A stretch of DNA of 61,284 nucleotides from RGIG3040 sp964410675 (lineage in GTDB: Bacteria; Bacillota; Clostridia; Lachnospirales; Lachnospiraceae), in the NCBI GenBank assembly GCA_964410675.1, contig CAYPIB010000005.1, positions 1 through 61,284 of the forward strand, written 5' to 3'. Positions 41,888-49,802 of the stretch are shown here, piece after piece. Each line of letters opens with the position of its first letter. Positions within the stretch are counted from its first letter, which is position 1. The notes beneath the pieces are model-generated. The model was not told where the DNA came from. It was given only the letters and a program-made list of their open reading frames with translations, and did not search any database. The translations under genes were made by a program, and so were the position numbers.

Positions 41888-42568
41888 ATGAAAATGAAGT
41901 ATCAAGGAAAAACAAAAGATGTTTATGAATTAGAGGATGGAAATTATTTACTAAAATTTAAAGATGATGTAACCGGTACGGACGGTGTATTTGACCCGGG
42001 TGCTAATTCAGTTGGACTTTCAATTGAAGGCATGGGACAGGGCGGTCTTAGAATGACTGAATATTACTTTAAAAAACTTCAAGCGGCTAATATTCCCACA
42101 CACTTTATCAGTGCAGATATTGATAAGGCTGAAATGATCGTATTACCTGCATCTGCATTTGGAAAGGGACTTGAAATTATTTGCCGCTTCCGTGCGGTTG
42201 GCAGCTTTATGCGGCGTTATAAAGCATATGCCGAGGAAGGACAGCTTCTTGATGCTTTCGTAGAGGTTACAATAAAAGATGACGAATGTGAGGATCCGCC
42301 AATCAATAAAGATGCCCTTGCGATGCTTGGACTTTTAACAAATGAAGAATATGAGACACTTAAAAGCTTAACACAGCAGATTTCCAAAATTATTAAAGAT
42401 GATTTAGGCAAAAAAGGACTCGAATTATATGATATCAAACTAGAGTTTGGACGTAATAACGGTAATATTATACTAATTGATGAAATTTCTGCTGGAAATA
42501 TGCGCGTTTATAAGGATGGCAATATAGTTAAACCATTAGAGTTAGTAAAATTAGTTTTAAATGATTAA
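41888..42568 (+). CDS. PurC-like (SAICAR synthase family) protein
   Basis: The 226-residue protein has the family opening YQGKTKDVYELEDGNYLLKFKDDVTG, central IICRFRAVGSFMRR and EVTIKDDECEDPPIN, and the C-terminal IKLEFGRNNGNIILIDEISAGN. SAICAR synthase joins aspartate to CAIR with ATP in purine synthesis. The usual GKGxxNN segment is replaced by GMGQGGLRMT, and no other pur gene is near, so it may be a diverged subgroup with another acid-amide ligase role. AAGGAG lies 9 bases before ATG 41888; an ATG at 41870 overlaps that site. The 235-base upstream gap is A/T-rich with a TTGACA near 41840 but no clear riboswitch. Confidence 0.75.
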   Translation: MKMKYQGKTKDVYELEDGNYLLKFKDDVTGTDGVFDPGANSVGLSIEGMGQGGLRMTEYYFKKLQAANIPTHFISADIDKAEMIVLPASAFGKGLEIICRFRAVGSFMRRYKAYAEEGQLLDAFVEVTIKDDECEDPPINKDALAMLGLLTNEEYETLKSLTQQISKIIKDDLGKKGLELYDIKLEFGRNNGNIILIDEISAGNMRVYKDGNIVKPLELVKLVLND

Positions 42569-42590
42569 ATATTTAATCTATTAAAAATGC

Positions 42591-42636
42591 AAAGGGCGTA
42601 TTTTCCTGATCTGAATAAGGATATATGCCTTTTTTA
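42591..42636 (+). terminator. Rho-independent terminator after the PurC-like gene
   Basis: AAAGGGCGTAT (42591-42601) pairs with ATATGCCTTT (from 42623), with one bulged base, followed by TTTT. The rest of the gap to 42855 is A/T-rich and should hold the chemotaxis-receptor promoter, which could not be fixed. Confidence 0.7.
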
Positions 42637-42855
42637 ATTAAAAATAATATTGATAGACAAACATTGTATCTTTCTTTTTTTAACTATTTATCAAACATAT
42701 AATGACAAAAAATAATAAAATATAAGAATAAAAAAACAATTACTTGATTAGTACTTTAGTGTTAAGGGTAATTGTGATACAATACATACGAGACAAAATG
42801 AATGAGCTGTAAACATATCTTACAGACTACATAGAGACTTACAGGAGGAAAAGTT

Positions 42856-44559
42856 ATGTTTAAAAAGATGCAGAAAATGAAAATTAAGCAAAAGCTTATG
42901 ACAGGTTTTCTTTTGGTAGCTATTATTTCCAGTCTATCAGGAATTTTAAGTGTAATTATTATGTCAATCATTGATACGCAGTATAGCAATGCTTTAGTGA
43001 ATTATGGTTTTACGCAGGGCGACATTGGAAAACTGATCGCAGTTCTTGGTGAGACTGACAGTGAAGTCCATGATGCAGTCAGTTTTTTAGATGATGCTTC
43101 TATAGAGGAAGCAAAGAAATCATATGATGAAAATAAGGTAAAGGTTGACAACTATTTAGAAACAGTAGTAAATGGTGCGGTATCACAAGAAGAGAAGCAG
43201 CTTGCATCCGACATTGAAACCTTTTGGAAAAGCTATCAGGTAAAAGCGGAAGAGCTGATGGATAAAAGTGAGACTACTGATATCGAAGTAGTCAAAGGGA
43301 ATCAGGAAGCTTTATTAGCGGAATTAGATCCGATTTATAATGAATTATATTCAACTACAGCTAGCTTAATGGAATCGAAAGTAAATACCGGAGGTGCATT
43401 AAGCACAACACTTTCCAATGCAGTCATTGTTGTAGTTGTAATTGTAATTGCTATTATTATTTTTTCATTAGTAACCAGTATTTTTATTGGCGGAAAAATT
43501 TCTAATGCTTTATCTGATTCTATCAGAGCTTGTGCCGAACGTCTCACGAAGATGTCAGAGGGTGATTTAAATAGCCCTGTGCCGGAAGTTAATTCTGAAG
43601 ATGAAGCAAAAGAGCTGGCTGATGCGATGCAGGGAACCGTTACAATATTAAATAAAATTATTGGTGATATTCAATATGTACTCAGTGAAATGGCTGATGG
43701 AAGATTTAATGTAAGAAGCCAGGCAGAAGAGTCTTATAAAGGGGATACAGCACCAATATTAAGGTCATTACATATTATTCAATCCTCCTTGAGCGAGACA
43801 TTGAATGAAATTAACAATTCAACAAATCAAGTAGCGGTGGCTTCTGATCAGATGGCACAAGGTGCAACGGTATTGGCTGAAGGAGCAACAGATCAGGCAA
43901 GCTCAATAGAGGAGCTGCTGGCAACAGTAACCGAAGTATCAGACGACGTTGCTGTTAATGCAGAGGGTGCAGCAAACGCCAGCAAAAGTGCACAGGAGGT
44001 TGGCAGGCAGGCAGAAGTCAGTACCGGTCAGATGGACAGTATGACAGATGCGATGAATCGTATTAGCAAAACATCACAGCAGATTGCAGAAATTATTAAT
44101 ACAATTGAGGCAATTGCAGCACAGACAAATCTACTTTCTTTAAATGCTGCCATTGAGGCTGCAAGAGCAGGTGAGGCAGGTAAAGGATTTGCAGTAGTTG
44201 CGGAGGAAATCAGAGATTTGGCAAATCAAAGCTCGGAAGCGGCGAATAATACTAGAAATCTTATTGAGACATCCATATCTGAGGTGGAGAACGGCAATGA
44301 AATTGCACATGTAACAGCAGATTCATTAAAATTAGTAGCATCAGGCATTGAAAGTATTATGGAAGCAGCTGAAGGTGTTAGAATTGCATCTGAGCATCAG
44401 GCAAGTGCCATGGAACAGATTAATCAGGGAATTACACAGATTTCGGGAGTAGTGCAAAGCAACTCCGCAACGGCGCAGGAAAATTCAGCAACAGCTGAGG
44501 AGCTGGCGGCTAGTGCAGAAACACTCAATGCTTTAGTAGGAAGATTTGAGCTTGAATAA
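42856..44559 (+). CDS. Methyl-accepting chemotaxis protein
   Basis: The 567-residue receptor has TM1 (LMTGFLLVAIISSLSGILSV, about 15-37), an extracellular four-helix ligand domain (about 38-185) and TM2 (NAVIVVVVIVIAIIIFSLVTS). A HAMP region contains AERLTKMSEGDLNSPV, and the long signalling coiled coil has the conserved tip IEAIAAQTNLLSLNAAIEAARAGE. Adaptation-site-like Glu/Gln pairs occur on both sides. The ligand is unknown. It ends without a CheR-binding pentapeptide. GGAGG precedes ATG 42856. It is monocistronic. Confidence 0.95.
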   Translation: MFKKMQKMKIKQKLMTGFLLVAIISSLSGILSVIIMSIIDTQYSNALVNYGFTQGDIGKLIAVLGETDSEVHDAVSFLDDASIEEAKKSYDENKVKVDNYLETVVNGAVSQEEKQLASDIETFWKSYQVKAEELMDKSETTDIEVVKGNQEALLAELDPIYNELYSTTASLMESKVNTGGALSTTLSNAVIVVVVIVIAIIIFSLVTSIFIGGKISNALSDSIRACAERLTKMSEGDLNSPVPEVNSEDEAKELADAMQGTVTILNKIIGDIQYVLSEMADGRFNVRSQAEESYKGDTAPILRSLHIIQSSLSETLNEINNSTNQVAVASDQMAQGATVLAEGATDQASSIEELLATVTEVSDDVAVNAEGAANASKSAQEVGRQAEVSTGQMDSMTDAMNRISKTSQQIAEIINTIEAIAAQTNLLSLNAAIEAARAGEAGKGFAVVAEEIRDLANQSSEAANNTRNLIETSISEVENGNEIAHVTADSLKLVASGIESIMEAAEGVRIASEHQASAMEQINQGITQISGVVQSNSATAQENSATAEELAASAETLNALVGRFELE

Positions 44560-44651
44560 ATTCAATCATATATTTATTCAAAAAAAACCGGGTTCGGATA
44601 CTGTGATTTGGTTAGTGGACAGCAAGTCTTTTTAACACTAAATTACAGAGT

Positions 44652-44680
44652 TTGACAATCATTTATAAATAAATTATAAT
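44652..44680 (+). promoter_or_regulatory. Exact-consensus sigma-A promoter upstream of recQ
   Basis: TTGACA (44652-44657), 17-bp spacer, TATAAT (44675-44680): both boxes are perfect. It lies 180 bases before the recQ start, with a terminator-like hairpin in between. Confidence 0.8.
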
Positions 44681-44686
44681 AGAACA

Positions 44687-44762
44687 TAAGTTTTTAAGAA
44701 AATATAATATGTGTTTTAAATAACTACTTGTTTTCAACGAGAGAAAGCAAGTAGTTTTTATT
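44687..44762 (+). ncRNA. Candidate small RNA or attenuated recQ leader
   Basis: Transcription from the consensus promoter should begin near 44687. A perfect 9-bp stem, AACTACTTG (44722-44730) with CAAGTAGTT (44748-44756), is followed by TTTATTT, a good intrinsic terminator giving an RNA of about 75 bases. A second hairpin, CGACAACAGTTGTCG (44803-44817) followed by TTTTTG, lies further downstream before recQ. No ORF is contained. It could be a free small RNA or a leader with two attenuation points; sequence alone cannot decide. Confidence 0.45.
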
Positions 44763-44858
44763 TAAATATGTTGAAATGAAAGAGCACTAGATGGGACAAG
44801 TGCGACAACAGTTGTCGTTTTTGTTTGAAATATAGTTACAAAATAAAGGAATATAAGA

Positions 44859-46694
44859 ATGGATAAATACCAAATTTTAAAACAGTATTTTGGCTATGAT
44901 AGCTTTAGAGAAGGACAGGAGTCATTAATTGATGCGATACTAAGCGGCAGGGATGTATTTGGAATCATGCCGACAGGATCCGGCAAATCAATGTGCTTTC
45001 AAATCCCATCCTTAATGATGAAAGGAATTACGCTTGTAGTATCACCCTTGATATCTTTAATGAAGGATCAGGTATCATCCTTAAACCAAGCGGGCATTCA
45101 TGCAGCCTTTTTAAATAGCTCTTTAACACAGGGGCAATATTATAAAGCACTGAATTATGCCAGGGAAGGCAGATATAAAATTATTTATGTTGCTCCGGAG
45201 AGATTGGCAACACCGGCATTTTTAGAATTTGCCCTGCATGCCGATATTGCTATGGTGGCAGTGGACGAGGCGCACTGCGTATCTCAATGGGGACAGGACT
45301 TTAGACCAAGTTATATGCAGATTGTAGACTTTATTCAAAAAATGCCGAAAAGACCGGTTATCAGTGCATTTACGGCAACAGCGACAAAGGAAGTAAAGGA
45401 AGATATTATTGATATTTTAATGCTGGAAAATCCTTTCGTTGTGGCAACCGGTTATGACCGTCCGAACTTATATTTAGGAGTTGCATCACCAAAGGATAAG
45501 TATGCTTCATTAAAAAATTTTGTCGAGCTGCATCCAAATCAATGCGGCATCGTCTATTGCCTGACAAGAAAGCTTGTCGAAGAGGTCAGTCAAAAATTAC
45601 TGAAGGATGGATATTCGGTAACACGGTATCATGCTGGATTAGGTGATACGGAAAGGCAAAAAAATCAAGATGATTTTATCTATGACAGATGTCAGATTAT
45701 GGTGGCAACAAATGCGTTTGGTATGGGAATTGATAAATCAAATGTAAGATTTGTCATTCATTATAATATGCCAAAAAGCATTGAGGCATTTTATCAGGAA
45801 ATTGGCCGCTGCTCAAGGGATCAGGAGCCGGGAGAATGTATTTTGTTTTATAGTGCACAGGATGTTGCCACAAATCAAATGTTTATCACCAATAATCGGG
45901 ATAATCAAGAATTAGATCCCCTAACCCGCCAGATTGTAGCGGAAAGAGACAAAGAACGGCTTCGGAAAATGACTTATTATTGTTTTACGAATGAATGCTT
46001 ACGAGACTATATACTTCGCTATTTTGGCGAATATGGTGCTAATTACTGCGGAAATTGCGTGAGCTGCCTGACACAGTTTGAATCTGTAGACGTAACAGAA
46101 ATTGCCAAGGGATTAATTGGGTGTATTAAAACAAGCGGTCAAAGATACGGTATGACTGTAATTATCGATACGGTGCATGGAGCTAAAACTGCTAAACTAA
46201 GACAGTATCAAATGGACTTAAATCCTTATTATGGAGTGTTGTCTCAAATTCCTACATATAAACTCCGGCAAGTTTCTAACTATTTGCTGTTACATGATTA
46301 TATCACAACAAGCAATGATGAATATGCGATTGTAAAGCTGAAAGAAAATTCAATGCGGATTTTAGAGGATAGCGAATCAATTGTCATGAAGATGGCAAAA
46401 GAACAGGAATCAGTGCCAAAGGAGAAGCGGGAACATAAGAAAAAGAAAGCCAGTGCAGCAGGAGTCGAATTGACAGACAAAGAGCAGACATTATTTGAAA
46501 CATTGCGAGCTTTACGAATGGAAATTGCAAAGGAAGAAAAGGTGCCTCCTTACATTGTATTTTCAGATAAATCATTGACACACATGTGCATATTAAAGCC
46601 AAAAACAAAGAGTGAAATGTTATCTGTATCAGGAGTTGGTGAATTTAAGTTTGAAAAATACGGGGAACGTTTTTTAATGGCAATAAAAGAATAA
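44859..46694 (+). CDS. recQ: RecQ-family ATP-dependent DNA helicase
   Basis: The 611-residue helicase has motif I MPTGSGKSMCFQIP (about 37-50), motif II VDEAHCVSQWGQDFRPSY (DEAH 136-139), motif III SAFTATATKEV, motif IV GIVYCLTRK, and motifs V/VI ATNAFGMGIDKSNVRFVIH and YQEIGRCSRDQEPGE. The RQC region has zinc-binding Cys in CFTNECLRDYIL and YCGNCVSC, and a C-terminal HRDC-like domain ends SVSGVGEFKFEKYGERF. It unwinds DNA 3' to 5' in recombination and fork repair. The ribosome site AAAGGA precedes ATG 44859. A consensus promoter and two hairpins lie upstream. Confidence 0.95.
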   Translation: MDKYQILKQYFGYDSFREGQESLIDAILSGRDVFGIMPTGSGKSMCFQIPSLMMKGITLVVSPLISLMKDQVSSLNQAGIHAAFLNSSLTQGQYYKALNYAREGRYKIIYVAPERLATPAFLEFALHADIAMVAVDEAHCVSQWGQDFRPSYMQIVDFIQKMPKRPVISAFTATATKEVKEDIIDILMLENPFVVATGYDRPNLYLGVASPKDKYASLKNFVELHPNQCGIVYCLTRKLVEEVSQKLLKDGYSVTRYHAGLGDTERQKNQDDFIYDRCQIMVATNAFGMGIDKSNVRFVIHYNMPKSIEAFYQEIGRCSRDQEPGECILFYSAQDVATNQMFITNNRDNQELDPLTRQIVAERDKERLRKMTYYCFTNECLRDYILRYFGEYGANYCGNCVSCLTQFESVDVTEIAKGLIGCIKTSGQRYGMTVIIDTVHGAKTAKLRQYQMDLNPYYGVLSQIPTYKLRQVSNYLLLHDYITTSNDEYAIVKLKENSMRILEDSESIVMKMAKEQESVPKEKREHKKKKASAAGVELTDKEQTLFETLRALRMEIAKEEKVPPYIVFSDKSLTHMCILKPKTKSEMLSVSGVGEFKFEKYGERFLMAIKE

Positions 46695-46701
46695 TAACGA
46701 A

Positions 46702-46756
46702 ATGCTCCTCTGTATGAGAGGGTTTTTTAATCATTCATCTGTCATACGAGGAGCAT
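46702..46756. terminator. Bidirectional terminator between recQ and the SPOCS operon
   Basis: ATGCTCCTC (46702-46710) pairs with GAGGAGCAT (46748-46756) and GTATGA with TCATAC inside. The outer arms and the ATCTGTCATA segment recur in the hairpin at 49730-49777 on the other side of the operon. Confidence 0.75.
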
Positions 46757-46779
46757 AAAAAGCAGCCTGAGTTTATATT

Positions 46780-47919
46780 TTATTGACGCTGAAGGACCGG
46801 ACTGGCTTTTAAAAACAAGGTTATATTTTTAAATATTGTTCTGTGATCAATCGCATAAGCGAACACATCTTCCACAAAGCTCTCAACAGAGAATTCTTCA
46901 CCCAGGTCTACGTTAATTCCTTGTTCGGGATCATAAGGAAATCCGGAAATAATTTCTGTTGTACATGTTTCTGGATCTATGAGTACTTCAACATTTTCTT
47001 CCGGTTCGGATCCTAAAAATTTTGCATATGCAATAATAAAGGCAGTAAAAGGCATACAGTGATAAGTAGAATGGACGGACTGTGAAGTTACCATACCTGT
47101 ATATACAATCTTTTGCTTGATTGTACCTTCTACAATTAATTTTCTTCCGCTTAGACAAGTACCTTCTTCATTTGGAAGAATAGCAAAGTATAGAGTATTG
47201 CCAAGTAACGTAATGGTATCTAGTATTGCAGTGACTACAGATAAGAGCTGATTCGTTATCACAGTAATGGCATTTAACAATACTGTGACTGTTGCTGCAA
47301 CGGCAGGACCGACAATCGGAATAGAAGCTACTGCCGCAGCTAATGCGTTGGCGGCTATAGTGATGGCATTTAATGCAATCTGCACTAAATTATCAATTGC
47401 CGTTTGCACAGTTTTTAGTAGAAGTACAATTGCCTGAGCTGCAATGCATGGAACAGATAAGGCTGTTATTGCACTATTGATTGCTGCTGTTAATGCGGTT
47501 TCTGCTTTTGTAACAGCAGTAAGGGCAGCTTGAAGAGCAGCAATTTGCGGTATTACCGGTAAGCCGGTAATGGCTAATATTGCTTCGAGTGCATTCGTAA
47601 TGGGATCTAAATCAACAATTGCACCGTTGATAGCATTTGTAGCCGCTGTTATTTCTACAGGCAATGCTAACCGTTCATATATTTTATAGGCAAAAGGTGT
47701 TTCAATTAATTTTGCACAATCTATTCTAGCATCAACCAATACTTCATCAATTTCTTCAATGTTGGGTTTTTCAAATGGTAATGTTATTATTTCCGGTATT
47801 GATATTTCATTCCAGTTTAACTGGCTTCTGTTTCTGCCATTTATTAAAATTTCAGAAGTGTCACAAGCTTTGAATCTTCCGGCCTTTTTTGCTTTATTGA
47901 TATTACAGTTACATTTCAC
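46780..47919 (-). CDS. SPOCS-domain (DUF3794) protein with a large Ala/Ile-rich insertion
   Basis: The 379-residue protein shares the architecture of the two genes upstream: an N-terminal IPEIITLPFEKPNIEEID block, the SPOCS core LSGRKLIVEGTIKQKIVYTG with VHSTYHCMPFTAFI, and a closing VEDVFAYAIDHRTIFKNITLFL. Unlike them it has about 160 extra residues (about 88-248) of Ala, Ile, Leu, Val and Thr with few charges, for example IPQIAALQAALTAVTKAETA. This region suggests long amphipathic or hydrophobic helices. The N-terminus has MKCNCN. SPOCS proteins are known from spore-coat and exosporium assembly; a structural role is inferred. It is the last gene of the operon. Confidence 0.75.
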   Translation of the reverse strand: MKCNCNINKAKKAGRFKACDTSEILINGRNRSQLNWNEISIPEIITLPFEKPNIEEIDEVLVDARIDCAKLIETPFAYKIYERLALPVEITAATNAINGAIVDLDPITNALEAILAITGLPVIPQIAALQAALTAVTKAETALTAAINSAITALSVPCIAAQAIVLLLKTVQTAIDNLVQIALNAITIAANALAAAVASIPIVGPAVAATVTVLLNAITVITNQLLSVVTAILDTITLLGNTLYFAILPNEEGTCLSGRKLIVEGTIKQKIVYTGMVTSQSVHSTYHCMPFTAFIIAYAKFLGSEPEENVEVLIDPETCTTEIISGFPYDPEQGINVDLGEEFSVESFVEDVFAYAIDHRTIFKNITLFLKASPVLQRQ

Positions 47920-47931
47920 TTTAATCCCTCC

Positions 47932-48528
47932 TTAACATTCTGCAGAAGCTTTTATAAACAGAGTACTGTTTGTAAAAATACTTCTTTCCGATAATTTACA
48001 TACAAAAGCATCTTCTATAAATGGATATATTTTATAGGATTGGTTTAGCGGAGTATCCCCGTCTATCATGATAAAGGTTGAGAAGGGAATGGAAAAAGTA
48101 GCAGAGTGCATTGCCTGGTTTTCAACCGAAGCAGTATAAACCACTTTCTGTCTAATGATTCCTTCAATGATTAATTTTCTGCCGGTTAAAAATGTACATT
48201 CTGCATTGGGAATCTCATTTCCAGGTATTGCATTACCGTTTGCATCTGTATATCCGATTACAGTTGGGGTTTTTATTACCCTTTGAGAAACAATTTCTAT
48301 GGCTGTCGTAACGGAAATAATCCCGTCTAAATTAGGTTTTTGTGTCGGTATATCTTTTATTTCCGGTATGAACAGCTGAACCCATTTATTAGAAATATTT
48401 ACACCGGCAAGGTTTTTATTATTACAGCAGCTTCCGGTAAAATTTGCATCATCACAGCAATCGCATAGTTCTTTATTAAAGGTATAAATTGTATTATTTG
48501 TATAATCGCAGCTAAGCAATATTTTCAC
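47932..48528 (-). CDS. SPOCS-domain (DUF3794) protein, Cys-rich N-terminus
   Basis: The 198-residue protein has a Cys-rich N-terminus (CDCCDDANFTGSCC), WVQLFIPEIKDIPTQKPN, the SPOCS core LTGRKLIIEGIIRQKVVYTA with HSATFSIPFSTFIMI, and a final FIEDAFVCKLSERSIFTNST ending in Cys. No signal peptide is visible, as expected for mother-cell-made spore-surface proteins. The GTG at 48528 is only one base from the GAGGAG ribosome site; a TTG at codon 4 (48519) has better spacing and may be the true start. It lies 12 bases before the next gene of the operon and 9 bases after the previous one. Confidence 0.75.
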   Translation of the reverse strand: MKILLSCDYTNNTIYTFNKELCDCCDDANFTGSCCNNKNLAGVNISNKWVQLFIPEIKDIPTQKPNLDGIISVTTAIEIVSQRVIKTPTVIGYTDANGNAIPGNEIPNAECTFLTGRKLIIEGIIRQKVVYTASVENQAMHSATFSIPFSTFIMIDGDTPLNQSYKIYPFIEDAFVCKLSERSIFTNSTLFIKASAEC

Positions 48529-48537
48529 GCTCCTCTC

Positions 48538-49122
48538 TTAACATGACTGTGTGGGCTTTGCATAAAGCATCATCGTTACTTGCTTTAAAAGTCGTCTGCA
48601 ATCTAAAACACATACGGAAACATCTTCTATACAAACACCAACATCAAAGTTTACATTGCCGGCATCTACAGTTGTCTGAGTACCATTTACATCCGTAAAG
48701 ATAATATCCCTTGGTACTACTATATAGGATGAAAATGGTACGTAAAAGTGAGCGGAGTGTACCGGCTGATCAACTAAATTAGCTGTATATACTACTTTTT
48801 GGCATAATTGCCCTTCGATAATCAGCTTTCTTCCGGTCAACATTTTCCCCTCCAGGTTAGGAGTAGGAATCGGTGCTGTTCCGGTGTCATCATAGCTTCT
48901 TGGAGTAGTGATAACGTTTTTATATATAATATCAGAAGAAATATTGACCGTGTTTACTGTTTCAATATCCGGCTTTTGTGATGGAATTAATAATGTTTCA
49001 GAGATATACATCTGCTTCCAATAAGGAAAATCATTTAGAACACTGCTTACATCACTGCTGCTGCAAATGCCGTTAATTTCAATTAAATTACTAGAAGTAC
49101 AAGACTGCGAGATAGTTCTCAT
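48538..49122 (-). CDS. SPOCS-domain (DUF3794) protein
   Basis: The 194-residue paralogue has WKQMYISETLLIPSQKPDIE, then LTGRKLIIEGQLCQKVVYTA with HSAHFYVPFSSYIVV, and CIEDVSVCVLDCRRLLKQVT near the end; the last residue is Cys. Cysteines are scattered through both ends, which suggests disulfide cross-linking in an assembled layer. GGAG lies 9 bases before ATG 49122. It sits between the CnaB-like gene and the second SPOCS gene with very short spacers, so the four genes form one transcript. Confidence 0.75.
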   Translation of the reverse strand: MRTISQSCTSSNLIEINGICSSSDVSSVLNDFPYWKQMYISETLLIPSQKPDIETVNTVNISSDIIYKNVITTPRSYDDTGTAPIPTPNLEGKMLTGRKLIIEGQLCQKVVYTANLVDQPVHSAHFYVPFSSYIVVPRDIIFTDVNGTQTTVDAGNVNFDVGVCIEDVSVCVLDCRRLLKQVTMMLYAKPTQSC

Positions 49123-49137
49123 CTGTTTCAGCTCCTT

Positions 49138-49638
49138 TTATATAAAATTGCTATAATCTATTTTGTTGGTTTCCTTCTCTGATTCCTTACGCTTAGTGCA
49201 GCTTTTTCGCTTGCAGCCAATACAGGAATAAGATTCTTTACTATTATCTTCACATGATAAGTCATCATCACAATCCAAATCACATGCATCCTTGCAGTGA
49301 TGCTTTCTTATATCATTGCATTCGCTGACAAAAATGTGGTATTTTCCTTCAAATTTTCCTCTTAGATTAAAAATGTAAAAACCATCACAGTCAGTAAATG
49401 TATAGCATACTGCTTTTAGGTGGTCACAGTCTTCGTATTCAAAAAGTCTTACGACAGCATTTTCTACCGGCTCTTCATCATAATCATAGACATAGCCGCT
49501 TATACTTATGGTTTTAATTCTCTTCATCTTAATGTTTACTTTTTTTTCACAATCGTCTTTTTCCAAACAAATATCTGTTCCATTCGGCATTAATATTTCA
49601 CATTTAGATTTATCGATACAATGCTCTTCTCTTCCCAT
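49138..49638 (-). CDS. CnaB/carboxypeptidase-regulatory-like domain protein, Cys-rich
   Basis: The 166-residue protein has three parts: an acidic Cys-containing N-terminus, a beta-sandwich (about residues 40-110) of the carboxypeptidase-regulatory/CnaB type (ISGYVYDYDEEPVENAVVRL, then TFTDCDGFYIFNL and YHIFVS), and a tail with clustered Cys (KDACDLDCDDDLSCEDN, CIGCKRKSC). There is no signal peptide or sortase motif. As first gene of the operon with three SPOCS proteins it is probably a structural partner, perhaps of a spore-surface layer. A GGAGCCGAATGAAATG start region supports ATG 49638. The upstream promoter could not be assigned to a sporulation sigma factor with confidence. Confidence 0.7.
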   Translation of the reverse strand: MGREEHCIDKSKCEILMPNGTDICLEKDDCEKKVNIKMKRIKTISISGYVYDYDEEPVENAVVRLFEYEDCDHLKAVCYTFTDCDGFYIFNLRGKFEGKYHIFVSECNDIRKHHCKDACDLDCDDDLSCEDNSKESYSCIGCKRKSCTKRKESEKETNKIDYSNFI

Positions 49639-49729
49639 TTCATTCGGCTCCTTAATTTAGGCAATTAACTTCTTTATATCTTATTCAAGACATCCATAAA
49701 ATGTGCATTAATCTTGCTTTTACAAAAAA

Positions 49730-49777
49730 ATGCTCCGCTTATGTCAGATTTATTCTTATCTGTCATAAGTGGAGCAT
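49730..49777. terminator. Hairpin terminator between the SPOCS and DUF4097 operons
   Basis: ATGCTCCGCTTATG (49730-49743) pairs with CATAAGTGGAGCAT (49764-49777), a 14-bp stem with one G-T pair. It terminates the DUF4097 operon leftwards (poly-T on the minus strand) and resembles the hairpin at 46702-46756. Confidence 0.75.
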
Positions 49778-49802
49778 GTAAAGTGATTCAGTTAATAAAA
49801 AA

